Shown here: positions 17,153-25,217 of the stretch, piece by piece
How the letters are laid out: every line of letters starts with the position of its first letter
How positions within the stretch are numbered: position 1 is the stretch's first letter
Assembly: GCA_945829425.1 (NCBI GenBank)
Contig: CALZUQ010000005.1
Span: forward strand, 18,958-82,957
From: an uncultured bacterium
GTDB lineage: Bacteria > Bacteroidota > Bacteroidia > Bacteroidales > Bacteroidaceae
Length of the DNA: 64,000 bases
Reading direction: 5' to 3'
Notes under the pieces: model-generated
Told to the model about the DNA's origin: nothing
The model's input: the letters and a program-made list of their open reading frames with translations, nothing else
The model's database searches: none
Position numbers and translations under genes: made by a program

Positions 17153-18466
17153 ATGAAAGATAAATGGACAGAACAATTCCAAGCGAAAATGGCAGGGCAC
17201 GAAAGGAAAGCCCCAGAGCTGTCATGGCCTGAACTTGACAAAGCTCTCGAAGAAAACAGGGAACGAGCGGCGGAAGAAAGCCGGACAGCCTGGAAGAGAA
17301 AGGCTTGGACACTATGGATAAAACCTGGAGAACGCTCTGTATATGGACGAAGGCTTACCGTGGCGGCGACAATAGCGTTGGCCCTGATAAGCGGCACGCT
17401 GCTCTTCTTCGACAGGCTGTCACCTGAACAGCAGCAACTCGCCGAAGAAGCTGTAAGACAGGCTGCCAATACACCACGCCTCACGGCACAAGGGGTAGAG
17501 GAGAACAGCACGAAGGAGAAGCAACAACAGAAGCGGAAGGAGCAGGGAGAGGAAGGAAGGTATGCAGATGCAAGACAAGAGTCACAGCCCATGGGAGAAC
17601 ACGGGTACGGTGACGACGGAAAAGCATCTTCTGCCTACGGACAACAGCCGACAGAGCGAAAGGCAAACGACGGGGAGGGTTCAACGTCAACCCAACCCCC
17701 TTCCAGCCGTGACAGCCGTACTACAAGCGGCAACTCCTCACGCCTTGACATGATTTTCAATGAAGGCGGAAAGCGAGGCAGGCAGAATAACAGCCTTGTG
17801 GCAGGACTCTATATGAACGCCATGGCGACAGGCTCACAGAACACAGGCGGCATTATGGCGCAAAGCTCGCCAATGCTTGCAGAGCCTTACGGTCCTGTGA
17901 CAGACGACTTTCGCTTCGGGACGTTAGACATCGTGGCGAACAGCAACCCACGGGAAATACGTTACGACCACGACTACCCTATCAAGGCAGGACTGTCCGT
18001 AGGTTACGCCTTCGGCGGGAAATGGAGCGTGACGACGGGAGTGACCTACAGCTTCCTCCGCTCTACGCTGAAATATTCAGAAGGGAAGAGCCACGGCGAG
18101 GGGACACAGAAGCTCCACTACCTTGGCATCCCGGTATCGCTGAACTATGACATCGTAAAGAACAGGAGGCTTACGCTCTACCTCTCTGGCGGAGGAGAGA
18201 TGCAGAAACTCCTCGACGGCAAGATGACCATAAGGAAGGAAGGCACAGGCTCAGAAACAATTAACGAGGGCGTAAGCGAGAACTCCCTGCAATGGTCGCT
18301 GCACGCTGCTCTCGGCGCACAGTATATCCTCGGCAACGGTATAGGGATATACGTAGAACCCGGAGCGGAATACCATTTCGACAACGGCAGCAGCGTCATG
18401 AACTATTATAAGAAGCACAAGACAAGCTTCAGCCTTAACCTTGGAATAAGGCTGAACATCAAGTAA
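17153..18466 (+). CDS. Dual-membrane-spanning anti-sigma factor (Dma-like) with outer-membrane beta-barrel
   Basis: 437 residues. Residues 1-60 form a charged cytoplasmic domain that should bind the sigma factor. Residues 67-86 (LTVAATIALALISGTLLFF) are one inner-membrane helix. Residues 88-208 are a long, low-complexity linker rich in Gln, Glu, Gly, Ser and Arg, long enough to cross the periplasm. Residues 213-437 read as an 8-stranded outer-membrane barrel (LSVGYAFGGKWSVTTGVTYS; LHYLGIPVSLNYDI; SFSLNLGIRLNIK) ending in a basic residue after alternating hydrophobics. There is no signal peptide, as expected if the helix is the only export signal. This is the architecture reported for Dma proteins that control vesicle formation in Bacteroides thetaiotaomicron; assignment here is by architecture and position. 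Confidence 0.82.
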   Translation: MKDKWTEQFQAKMAGHERKAPELSWPELDKALEENRERAAEESRTAWKRKAWTLWIKPGERSVYGRRLTVAATIALALISGTLLFFDRLSPEQQQLAEEAVRQAANTPRLTAQGVEENSTKEKQQQKRKEQGEEGRYADARQESQPMGEHGYGDDGKASSAYGQQPTERKANDGEGSTSTQPPSSRDSRTTSGNSSRLDMIFNEGGKRGRQNNSLVAGLYMNAMATGSQNTGGIMAQSSPMLAEPYGPVTDDFRFGTLDIVANSNPREIRYDHDYPIKAGLSVGYAFGGKWSVTTGVTYSFLRSTLKYSEGKSHGEGTQKLHYLGIPVSLNYDIVKNRRLTLYLSGGGEMQKLLDGKMTIRKEGTGSETINEGVSENSLQWSLHAALGAQYILGNGIGIYVEPGAEYHFDNGSSVMNYYKKHKTSFSLNLGIRLNIK

Positions 18467-18593
18467 GCCCGGAGTCTTTTCCACCTGCACGGTTGAAGGA
18501 AAGAAAGGGCAATAACAAAGCCAGGGCGTTGCCCTCGACTATGAGCTTTTGGGCTTTCAGCCCGAATTCCCAACCGTACATGTCGAGTTTTTT

Positions 18594-18649
18594 AAGCTTA
18601 GAGAAGGAAGCTTAGAGCTTAGAGAAGGAAGCTTAGAGCTTAGAGAAGG
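18594..18649. repeat. 21-bp tandem array
   Basis: Two perfect 21-base units (18608-18628 and 18629-18649, AAGCTTAGAGCTTAGAGAAGG) preceded by a shortened copy (18594-18607). Each unit itself contains a 7-base internal repeat GCTTAGA. Confidence 0.9.
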
Positions 18650-18690
18650 TAGGAGCTTGAACATACAAAATCTAAAAAAATGAATAAAAG

Positions 18691-18718
18691 TCGGCGGAAT
18701 ATTTGGTTATTCCGCCGA
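18691..18718 (+). terminator. Hairpin terminator of the sigma/anti-sigma operon
   Basis: TCGGCGGAATA and TATTCCGCCGA form an 11-bp perfect stem with a 6-base loop, followed by TTATCTTTATTTTT. The downstream T-rich tract overlaps the next gene's promoter. Confidence 0.7.
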
Positions 18719-18725
18719 TTATCTT

Positions 18726-18733
18726 TATTTTTG
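18726..18733 (+). promoter_or_regulatory. -7 element of the SufT-like gene
   Basis: TATTTTTG, matching TAnnTTTG, 47 bases upstream of the start codon. Confidence 0.6.
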
Positions 18734-18779
18734 TACTACAAAATGTAGGAAGACATCAATAAAAACATATTCAACCATT

Positions 18780-19100
18780 ATGACAGCAGAAGAAAAGACA
18801 GCAATAGAAGAAAGAATTGTCGAGGTACTGAAAACCGTTTACGACCCTGAGATTCCGGTAAACATCTACGACCTCGGACTGATATACAACATAGACCTTC
18901 AGGAGGACGGTAGCGTGGACATCGACATGACCTTCACCGCCCCTTCGTGTCCTGCCGCCGACTTCATACTGGAAGATGTGCGCACCAAGGTAGAGGCCGT
19001 AGCCGGCGTCACGTCTGCGACAATCAATATGGTCTTTGAGCCGGAATGGGACAAAAGCATGATGACAGAGGAAGCCCGTATAGAACTGGGCTTTGAATAA
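18780..19100 (+). CDS. SufT-like/MIP18 family metal-sulfur cluster assembly protein
   Basis: 106 residues of the DUF59 (MIP18) family. The signature DPEIPVNIYDLGLIY near the N-terminus and TAPSCPAADFI with the conserved Cys are intact. Family members act in maturation of Fe-S proteins as carriers or targeting factors. The gene stands without other suf genes; lpxH starts 14 bases after it, so the two are probably co-transcribed from the promoter at 18726. Confidence 0.9.
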   Translation: MTAEEKTAIEERIVEVLKTVYDPEIPVNIYDLGLIYNIDLQEDGSVDIDMTFTAPSCPAADFILEDVRTKVEAVAGVTSATINMVFEPEWDKSMMTEEARIELGFE

Positions 19101-19114
19101 CCCACACGCAAACC

Positions 19115-19957
19115 ATGGACAAAATATATTTCATCAGCGATGCTCACCTCGGCTCCTGGGGCATAGAGCACGCCAGGATGCAGGAGCGCCGTCTTGTGCG
19201 CTTTCTCGACTCCATAAAACACCAAGCAAAAGCCATATACCTCCTGGGGGATATGTTTGACTTCTGGTACGAATGGAGATACGCAGTGCCTAAAGGCTAT
19301 ACGCGCTTTCTCGGAAAACTCAGCGAACTGACAGATATAGGCATCGAAGTGCATTTCTTTACGGGCAACCACGACATCTGGATGTATGGTTACCTTGAGG
19401 AGGAATGCGGAGTGGTGATACACCGCAATGCCGAGACGGTAGAGATATATAATAAGGTGTTCTACCTTGCCCACGGCGACGGCCTCGGCGACCCCGACCT
19501 TCAGTTCCGCTTCATTCGCGGCATGTTCCATAACCGCACGTGCCAGCGTCTCTTCTCCATGCTCCACCCCCGTCTGTCCATGTGGTTCGGCATGACGTGG
19601 GCGAAGCATTCACGAATGAAACGCAAGGACGTAAGCGGCAAAGAGAATGGCTGCGGAGCCGACGGCACACTGTTCAACGGCAATGTCACCACGACGTACA
19701 ACACCTCCGGCGAGCCGGAATATATGGGTGAAGACCGTGAACATCTGGTGCTGTACACAAAGGAATATATGACAACGCACCCCGACATAGACTATTTCAT
19801 CTACGGTCACCGGCATATAGAGCTTGACCTTATGCTCTCAAACAACAAGCGTATGCTGATACTCGGCGACTGGATTACGCAGTTTACTTACGCCGTGTTC
19901 GACGGCGAACATCTCCTGCTCTCGGAATACGAGGAGGGCGCAACAAAGTTTGACTAA
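19115..19957 (+). CDS. lpxH: UDP-2,3-diacylglucosamine diphosphatase
   Basis: 280 residues, calcineurin-like metallophosphoesterase of lipid A synthesis. It hydrolyses UDP-2,3-diacylglucosamine to lipid X and UMP at the inner membrane. The metal motifs are visible in order: SDAHLGS (DxH), LLGDMFDFW (GD), GNHDIW (GNHD), HGDGLGDPD and GHRHIEL (GHxH). The length is longer than E. coli LpxH (about 240) but usual for Bacteroidota. An intrinsic terminator follows. Confidence 0.88.
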   Translation: MDKIYFISDAHLGSWGIEHARMQERRLVRFLDSIKHQAKAIYLLGDMFDFWYEWRYAVPKGYTRFLGKLSELTDIGIEVHFFTGNHDIWMYGYLEEECGVVIHRNAETVEIYNKVFYLAHGDGLGDPDLQFRFIRGMFHNRTCQRLFSMLHPRLSMWFGMTWAKHSRMKRKDVSGKENGCGADGTLFNGNVTTTYNTSGEPEYMGEDREHLVLYTKEYMTTHPDIDYFIYGHRHIELDLMLSNNKRMLILGDWITQFTYAVFDGEHLLLSEYEEGATKFD

Positions 19958-19973
19958 GCCCCAAACAGGAAAA

Positions 19974-20011
19974 AGACAGGTTCTATAGGCGGGAAGCCAT
20001 AGAGCCTGTCT
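19974..20011 (+). terminator. Intrinsic terminator after lpxH
   Basis: AGACAGG and CCTGTCT close a stem that includes CTAT/ATAG, followed by a run of seven T. The placement 17 bases after the stop codon supports it. Confidence 0.85.
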
Positions 20012-20038
20012 TTTTTTATTCTGTACGGAATACAAGTG

Positions 20039-20083
20039 GGTTCTGGTAAGGCAGGTTATTAATTCCTTCATTACCAGAACCTT
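20039..20083 (-). terminator. Possible terminator of the secreted protein gene
   Basis: GGTTCTGGTAA pairs with TTACCAGAACC across a 22-base loop, just after the stop of the minus-strand gene at 20095. No strong T tract, so this is tentative. Confidence 0.4.
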
Positions 20084-20094
20084 CCTGTAATGTA

Positions 20095-20727
20095 TTACTT
20101 CACATACTTCACTCCGTCCTTTATGACGATGCCTTTGTAGCTGGCGTCAACCTCAAGTCCTGCGACGTTATACATCCTGCCAGCCTTGGCAGCAGCCTCA
20201 ACGCCCTTAATGGCAGTAGCAGTAGACGCTGTCTTTGCCGGACCGAAGCCACCACGAACGTTTGCTGCACGTACGGAAGCAACAGATATTTCACCGTCGA
20301 TGGTCAGCGAAGTACCTGTCGTGATGACAGGAGCCTCATTGTTTATCTTTACGAGGTATGTCATGACATCCACCTTCTCGTTTGCAGCGTTCCATGTCAG
20401 AGTGTGCTTGTCTTCTGAAATCTTCACCTTGCCCTCTACCGGCACGACGACTTTGAGGCTTGTCGAGCCATGATCATTGTGAGACTTGCCGCTTACTGTA
20501 GCGACAGAGTTTGCAGCATCCTTTTCAACACGCGTAACAGTGCCGTCGTCAGCTACTGCAACACCGAACGTGAATGCCGTCCCCTGCTTAGCCTTCTCGG
20601 TATCTGTCAACATGCTGTTGGCGCTGTTGTCAACGAGAATACTGAAATTCCTAAACTCCGCCCACGACATCTGCGAACACAGCATCATGAGACATGAAAC
20701 AAGGAATACCTTAGTAAAATGCTTCAT
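20095..20727 (-). CDS. Small secreted protein with Prevotella C-terminal tail
   Basis: 210 residues: a signal peptide (MKHFTKVFLVSCLMMLCSQMSWA), a beta-rich domain of about 120 residues (FRNFSILVDNSANSMLTDTE; SHNDHGSTSLKVVVPVEG), and a tail GRMYNVAGLEVDASYKGIVI ending in KDGVKYVK of the type seen at the end of many secreted Prevotella proteins. The N-terminal domain recalls a module found in front of pectate lyases and similar enzymes, but no catalytic domain is present. It may be a stand-alone binding module or a deletion derivative of a larger enzyme. Function unknown. Confidence 0.72.
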   Translation of the reverse strand: MKHFTKVFLVSCLMMLCSQMSWAEFRNFSILVDNSANSMLTDTEKAKQGTAFTFGVAVADDGTVTRVEKDAANSVATVSGKSHNDHGSTSLKVVVPVEGKVKISEDKHTLTWNAANEKVDVMTYLVKINNEAPVITTGTSLTIDGEISVASVRAANVRGGFGPAKTASTATAIKGVEAAAKAGRMYNVAGLEVDASYKGIVIKDGVKYVK

Positions 20728-21005
20728 TTGTTTTGTTTTAGTTAAGTTAATATTAGGAAAATTGTCTTTTCACACCTGACGTACCAAATTGATATACCTA
20801 TTGCTGTATATTGGCAATATAGTAATAATATTATATATTTAAGGTAAGAATAACAGTCTTTCGGTTAACAAATATGCTGCAAATTATACAAAAAACACAA
20901 GGAGTAAGCAAAAGGATGAGTTAAAAAGTATAAAAGACAATAAAAATACAAAGCAAATGAAACAAAAAGCGAAATAAAAGAACGAAAAACGTCCTGCCAA
21001 CGCCG

Positions 21006-21407
21006 TCAGGAAACATTCTTCCTGCAGGCATTGGCACGGAGGACATAAGCCGCCCCAATAAGGAACGGCACGCTGCACCCTATGGCATTGGCAAGAAAGT
21101 CAAGCCATTCACCGGAGCGGCGACCGCCGGTGCAGTATGCCTGCAGCAGCTCTATCGCCCCGCTCATCATTACGGGTACGAGCCATATCCATAACGTCAC
21201 ATGCGACCATTTCACGCCTTTCCCTCTATGGCAATAGAGGTATTCCACCCATATCACGCTGCATGTCACGGCATACATCGCCGTATGCGTCCACTTGTCT
21301 ATTAGGGCGACATCGCTGAGCGGCGTCTCAGGGACATCAATGAAACACGCCACCCAGATAACGGCAATAAGAAGGAGAGAAAACGGGTGATTCTTTAATT
21401 TTTTCAT
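21006..21407 (-). CDS. VanZ-like membrane protein
   Basis: 133 residues with four membrane helices and the VanZ-type pattern LIDKWTHTAMYAVTCSVIW (DKxxHxxxY) and an ELLQ motif (GAIELLQAYC). VanZ-like proteins are small membrane proteins; some affect glycopeptide susceptibility, most are uncharacterised. I start at MKKLKNHPFSLL because the -7 promoter element at 21439-21446 lies within the longer track ORF. It is divergent from the sodium symporter gene. Confidence 0.8.
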   Translation of the reverse strand: MKKLKNHPFSLLLIAVIWVACFIDVPETPLSDVALIDKWTHTAMYAVTCSVIWVEYLYCHRGKGVKWSHVTLWIWLVPVMMSGAIELLQAYCTGGRRSGEWLDFLANAIGCSVPFLIGAAYVLRANACRKNVS

Positions 21408-21438
21408 GAAAACAATCATCTTTCTTACTTTTTTGATG

Positions 21439-21446
21439 CAAAAATA
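21439..21446 (-). promoter_or_regulatory. VanZ-like gene -7 element
   Basis: TATTTTTG on the minus strand, 32 bases upstream of the chosen start. Confidence 0.65.
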
Positions 21447-21458
21447 GATATTTTTTCG

Positions 21459-21466
21459 TACTTTTG
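21459..21466 (+). promoter_or_regulatory. -7 element of the sodium symporter gene
   Basis: TACTTTTG on the plus strand. The two opposing -7 elements are only 12 bases apart, so the promoters overlap and may exclude each other. The symporter leader would be about 150 bases. Confidence 0.65.
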
Positions 21467-21622
21467 CAAGCAATTTACAATATTTATGTTTCCCACGGCT
21501 TCTTCAAAAGGTATTTTTACATCATCTCTTGAGCTATGCCAAGAGAAGAGAAGTCAAGGACGACAACGGCAACACAAATAACATGCGGGGCGACACCATG
21601 CCCCCGAAAAAAGTAAAACGAC

Positions 21623-22975
21623 ATGTCAGAAAGAGCAAGTTTCAAAAACACCCTGGGTGTTATCCTCGCTACGGCAGGCTCTGCCGTTGGTTTGGGCAAC
21701 GTATGGCGTTTTCCCTATATGGCAGGCGAGAACGGCGGTGCCTCGTTTATCATCGTCTACGCCTTGTGCATCATAGTATTAGGTTTGCCCTGCATGGTGT
21801 CAGAGTTCATCATAGGCCGTCACTCGGCTTCAAACACCGCACGTGCCTACAACACCATGGGCAACAAGATGTGGGCGCTGGTAGGCGTTACGAGCGTAGC
21901 CACGGGTTTTCTCATCACGTGCTATTACGTCATCGTTTCCGGCTGGTGTCTGGAGTATCTTTACGCCACGATAGCCGGCGAGCTGAGCGGTGACGCAAAC
22001 TATTATGTGAACTATTTCTCCTCGTTCATGCAGAACCCTTGGAAACCCGTGATGTGGGCTGTCATCTTCATGGCTATAACCCATTACGTCATAATACGCG
22101 GTGTACGCGGCGGCATAGAGAAGGCATCGAAAGTCCTTATGCCTGCGTTGTTCATACTGCTGTTGGTCATAGTAGGCGCATCATGCTCATTGCCCGACGC
22201 AGAGAAAGGCATACTGTTCCTCTTCCGTCCTGACTTCTCGAAGATTACGGGCGGCACGCTGCTCGACGCCATGGGACAGTCGTTCTACTCGCTGTCCATA
22301 GGCATGGGGTGCATCTGCACTTACGCCAGCTATTTCTCACGCCGCACGAACCTCGGGAAGTCGGCTGTGCAGATTTCCGTCATCGACTGTCTTGTTGCCG
22401 TCCTCGCAGGACTGATGATTTTCCCTGCCGCCTTCTCGATAGGCGTAGAGCCTGACAGCGGGCCGTCGCTGATATTCATCACGCTGCCAAACGTCTTCCA
22501 GCAGGCTTTCGCCTCCGTCCCGGCAATAGGCATCGTGGTGTCGCTGGCTTTCTACGCCCTCATGTCGCTGGCAGCCCTTACGTCGCTCATCTCGCTCCAT
22601 GAGGTAAGCACAGCGTTCTTCCAAGAAGAGATGAAGATTTCACGCAAGCGCAGCGCACGCATCGTGTCGTTAAGCACGCTGTTGATAGGCGTGTTCTGCT
22701 CTCTCTCGCTGACGGGAGCGGAATGGCTCACCTTCGGTGGTTCGACGCTCTTCGACCTTTTCGACTTTGTGACGGGACAGATTTTCCTGCCTGTCGTAGG
22801 CTTCTTCGCCTGCATCTTCATAGGGTGGTACGTGCCATTGGAGACGGTACGCGCGGAGTTTACAAACTGGGGCACGCTGAAAGGGGCGTTCTTCCCTCTC
22901 TTCCTCTTCTGCGTGCGTTTCGTCTGCCCTACCGCCATACTGCTTATCTTCCTCAACCAGCTCGGAATACTATAG
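21623..22975 (+). CDS. Sodium-dependent transporter of the NSS family
   Basis: 450 residues with about 11 membrane helices. The hallmark first helix is intact: ILATAGSAVGLGNVWRFPYM followed by GENGGASFIIVY, as in LeuT and related neurotransmitter:sodium symporters. The unwound helix 6 region (GQSFYSLSIGMGCICTYASY) matches the sodium and substrate site. It should import an amino acid or similar compound with Na+. The substrate cannot be assigned. The gene has its own promoter and long leader and appears monocistronic. Confidence 0.92.
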   Translation: MSERASFKNTLGVILATAGSAVGLGNVWRFPYMAGENGGASFIIVYALCIIVLGLPCMVSEFIIGRHSASNTARAYNTMGNKMWALVGVTSVATGFLITCYYVIVSGWCLEYLYATIAGELSGDANYYVNYFSSFMQNPWKPVMWAVIFMAITHYVIIRGVRGGIEKASKVLMPALFILLLVIVGASCSLPDAEKGILFLFRPDFSKITGGTLLDAMGQSFYSLSIGMGCICTYASYFSRRTNLGKSAVQISVIDCLVAVLAGLMIFPAAFSIGVEPDSGPSLIFITLPNVFQQAFASVPAIGIVVSLAFYALMSLAALTSLISLHEVSTAFFQEEMKISRKRSARIVSLSTLLIGVFCSLSLTGAEWLTFGGSTLFDLFDFVTGQIFLPVVGFFACIFIGWYVPLETVRAEFTNWGTLKGAFFPLFLFCVRFVCPTAILLIFLNQLGIL

Positions 22976-23021
22976 GTAGGTCCTACCTCATTCACTCCGT
23001 CATAATATATGACAAAAGCAA

Positions 23022-23039
23022 ATTAACAGAACCCACTTA
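23022..23039 (+). repeat. Leader motif ATTAACAGAACCCACTTA
   Basis: One of three copies of a conserved leader motif, here 29 bases before the helix-hairpin-helix gene. The others are before trpS and cdaA. Confidence 0.6.
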
Positions 23040-23067
23040 TAGACCGTAACCACATCATCAAAATACC

Positions 23068-24072
23068 ATGACACTGAAAGACTGCATATTGCTTATTCGC
23101 AATGACAGGAGCTTCGCACTCGGAGTTCTTGTCACGGCAATAGCCCTCATAGCACTGTTGTTTACTGGAAATGGAGGGAAAGAAGCGGAAAGCGGAGAGG
23201 ACAACAGAGACTCTCTGAAAGCCTCCAGCGACACACGGGCAGGCAAGGGCTACGCCCGGAGTGAATATAGCTTGTCAGATAACGGCAAGGGCTATTATGC
23301 TGCAGAGCCTAAGGAGGTGTGTCTGAGAGCTTTCGACCCAAACACCGCCGACTCCACCACGCTCCTGCTCCTCGGGCTTACACCATGGCAGGTAAAGAAC
23401 ATCTACCGATACCGTGCCGCCGGAGGTGTATATACGTGTAAGGAAGACTTTGCACGCCTCTACGGACTCAGCGTGAAGAAATACCGTGAGCTGGAGCCGT
23501 ATATCAGGATATCACCGGAATACCGTCAGGCTTCTGAGGTTTACCACAAGGCTTACGGCAGACCTTCAGAACAGAGGGAAGGCCAGAACGCCGCTGTGGC
23601 GTCACGTCCCATGACAGCCTCTGACAGCACTGTGGCGAGAACCATTGCCTACGACGAGGTGAGGAAACTGCGCAAGGGCGAGACGATAGCCCTGAACCTT
23701 GCAGACACGACGGAACTGCGCAGCGTACCGGGCATAGGACGATATTACGCCCGGAAGATAGCGAGATACCGCGAGCAACTCGGCGGCTTCACTTCAGTAG
23801 AACAGCTGAAGGAGATTGACGATTTCCCTCTCTCCGCCCTGCCCTATTTCTCTCTCGACAACGACGGCGGACAGCACATCAGGAAAATAAACATCAACAA
23901 AGCCTCAACAGAAGAGCTTCGCAGACACCCTTACATCACGCCTGTCATGGCTCGCCAGATACGACGCTACATACAGATGAAAGGGAGAATAGAACATCTC
24001 TCCGACCTCCGTCTGCTGCCTTCCTTCACTCCCGAGACAATAGAACGCCTGCTACCGTATATAGAGTATTGA
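23068..24072 (+). CDS. Membrane-anchored helix-hairpin-helix protein (ComEA-like)
   Basis: 334 residues. One membrane helix near the N-terminus (FALGVLVTAIALIALLF) is followed by a variable region and three helix-hairpin-helix units: LGLTPWQVKNIYRYRAAGGV, SVPGIGRYYARKIARYREQL and a last one from NINKASTEELRRHPYITPVM. Such proteins bind DNA and resemble ComEA. If the topology is N-in, the domains face the periplasm, as in DNA uptake receptors, but this family is widespread in Bacteroidota and a competence role has not been shown here. Confidence 0.82.
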   Translation: MTLKDCILLIRNDRSFALGVLVTAIALIALLFTGNGGKEAESGEDNRDSLKASSDTRAGKGYARSEYSLSDNGKGYYAAEPKEVCLRAFDPNTADSTTLLLLGLTPWQVKNIYRYRAAGGVYTCKEDFARLYGLSVKKYRELEPYIRISPEYRQASEVYHKAYGRPSEQREGQNAAVASRPMTASDSTVARTIAYDEVRKLRKGETIALNLADTTELRSVPGIGRYYARKIARYREQLGGFTSVEQLKEIDDFPLSALPYFSLDNDGGQHIRKININKASTEELRRHPYITPVMARQIRRYIQMKGRIEHLSDLRLLPSFTPETIERLLPYIEY

Positions 24073-24134
24073 AAGAACCTTGACAAACCGAAAAACACAC
24101 TGTCATAGGGAAAAAAGAAAAGGCATAGAAACTG

Positions 24135-24240
24135 GAAAGACATGCCATTACCATAAAGAAAAGTAGGGATATAAACAAGAAAGACCTGCCATTACCGTAA
24201 AGAAAGGTAGGGATATAAACAAGAAAGACCTGCCACCCCT
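24135..24240. repeat. 44-bp (2 x 22) tandem repeat
   Basis: Units start at 24135, 24179 and 24223 (GAAAGACMTGCC...), exactly 44 bases apart, i.e. twice the 22-base period seen elsewhere. The third copy is truncated and runs into the tRNA-Phe terminator. Confidence 0.85.
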
Positions 24241-24259
24241 ATAAAAGAGGTAACAGGTC
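24227..24259 (-). terminator. Terminator of tRNA-Phe
   Basis: On the minus strand GACCTG-TT-ACC pairs with GGT-GG-CAGGTC and is followed by TTTCTTGTTT. It overlaps the truncated third copy of the 44-bp repeat. Confidence 0.6.
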
Positions 24260-24275
24260 AGGTGAAAGGAGGAGG

Positions 24276-24348
<73 letters not shown>

Positions 24349-24412
24349 ATTCTTTCTTTGCAAACCATCACTTTGCTCACTCGCAGGAAGTGTTGTTTCT
24401 TGATTGCGGGTG

Positions 24413-24420
24413 CAAAGGTA
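24413..24420 (-). promoter_or_regulatory. tRNA-Phe -7 element
   Basis: TACCTTTG on the minus strand, 65 bases upstream of the mature tRNA 5' end. Confidence 0.65.
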
Positions 24421-24509
24421 CGACTATTTTTTTTACTGTGCAAATTTTTAAGCAGTTTTTTTCTAAAGAAAATGAATATTTTTAGAAAAACGTCTCAAGA
24501 ACAGCCTTT

Positions 24510-24527
24510 ATACCTTATTATATATAG
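24510..24527. repeat. Dispersed motif ATACCTTATTATATATAG
   Basis: One copy of the dispersed motif, in the spacer upstream of tRNA-Phe. Confidence 0.7.
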
Positions 24528-24664
24528 TATCTCACGTCTGCAGCAACTCATTTTGCCTTGCCTCATCACGTTCGTCTTCCGCCAACAAATATATTCAGAT
24601 TTCCCCATGATGGAAAACATGACAGACAGGGTGGAAAATATCCTTTCATAAGGAAAGAATTTTC

Positions 24665-24724
24665 GTTCAAAGCTTTTGAATGTACGTTCAAAGCTTTTGA
24701 ATGTATGTTCAAAGCCTTTGAACA
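24665..24724. repeat. 21-bp tandem array of palindromes
   Basis: Units at 24665-24685, 24686-24706 and 24707-24724. Each full unit contains TTCAAA-GCT-TTTGAA. The last unit has one change and is 18 bases long. Confidence 0.92.
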
Positions 24725-24908
24725 AAAAAACTCATGCTGAGAAAAATATAATTCTCAAGCTATATAAATATATTCTGTAGAGCATATCACGGAAAGCCGG
24801 CAAGGCTACAAGACATGGAGAACTGGAACATAAGACATGGAAAGAAGGTTGGAAAACCATATCAAAACAGCAAAGAGAGACAATGTAATAAAAAATCAAC
24901 ACAAAATA

Positions 24909-24940
24909 TTTGCCGGATAAAAGAATACTTGCTACCTTTG
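24909..24940 (+). promoter_or_regulatory. Promoter of the AraC-half sensor kinase
   Basis: TTTG (24909-24912), 20-base spacer, TACCTTTG (24933-24940): a good match to the Bacteroidetes -33/-7 consensus. The leader to the annotated start is about 270 bases. Confidence 0.7.
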
Positions 24941-25217
24941 CAAAAAGAATTCAAAAAAGGAAAAACAAGCCATAAAAAGAGAGAAACAGCACAACACAGG
25001 AGGGATAAAGACTGCCCGATGCAGGAATTGCAAACTCCGGAAACCTCTGCAATAGGAACGTAATCCATCAGACAAGAAACTGTCTCAGACAAAAGACATT
25101 TGACTGATTGGGGTACAGAAAAAGGAAAAGAAGCGAAAGGAACGAGGCAATATGGCCATCCTGCCCGAAAAGGTTTAGCAAAAGGTATCAGCAACTTAAG
25201 TAAAAATATAAGCAAGC

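Larger units (their letters stand above)
18467..18779. other. Spacer with tandem repeats, terminator and promoter
   Basis: No gene. It contains the inverted repeat GGGCTttcAGCCC near 18550, a 21-bp tandem array, a strong hairpin and the promoter of the SufT-like gene, all listed separately. Confidence 0.6.
24421..25217. other. Long spacer with repeats and a promoter
   Basis: About 800 bases without a credible gene. It contains a copy of the dispersed motif (24510-24527), a 21-bp palindromic tandem array, and the promoter and 270-base leader of the following sensor kinase. A tiny ORF (MQELQTPETSAIGT, start 25019) follows an AGGAGG sequence but the spacing is long and nothing else supports it. 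Confidence 0.5.

Noticed and set aside
21529-21993. 154-residue plus-strand ORF overlapping the NSS transporter
   Set aside because: Arg/His-rich translation in the wrong frame; the transporter frame has the conserved motifs.
25019-25063. Tiny leader ORF MQELQTPETSAIGT
   Set aside because: AGGAGG is too far from the ATG and Bacteroidota rely little on such sites; no further support.
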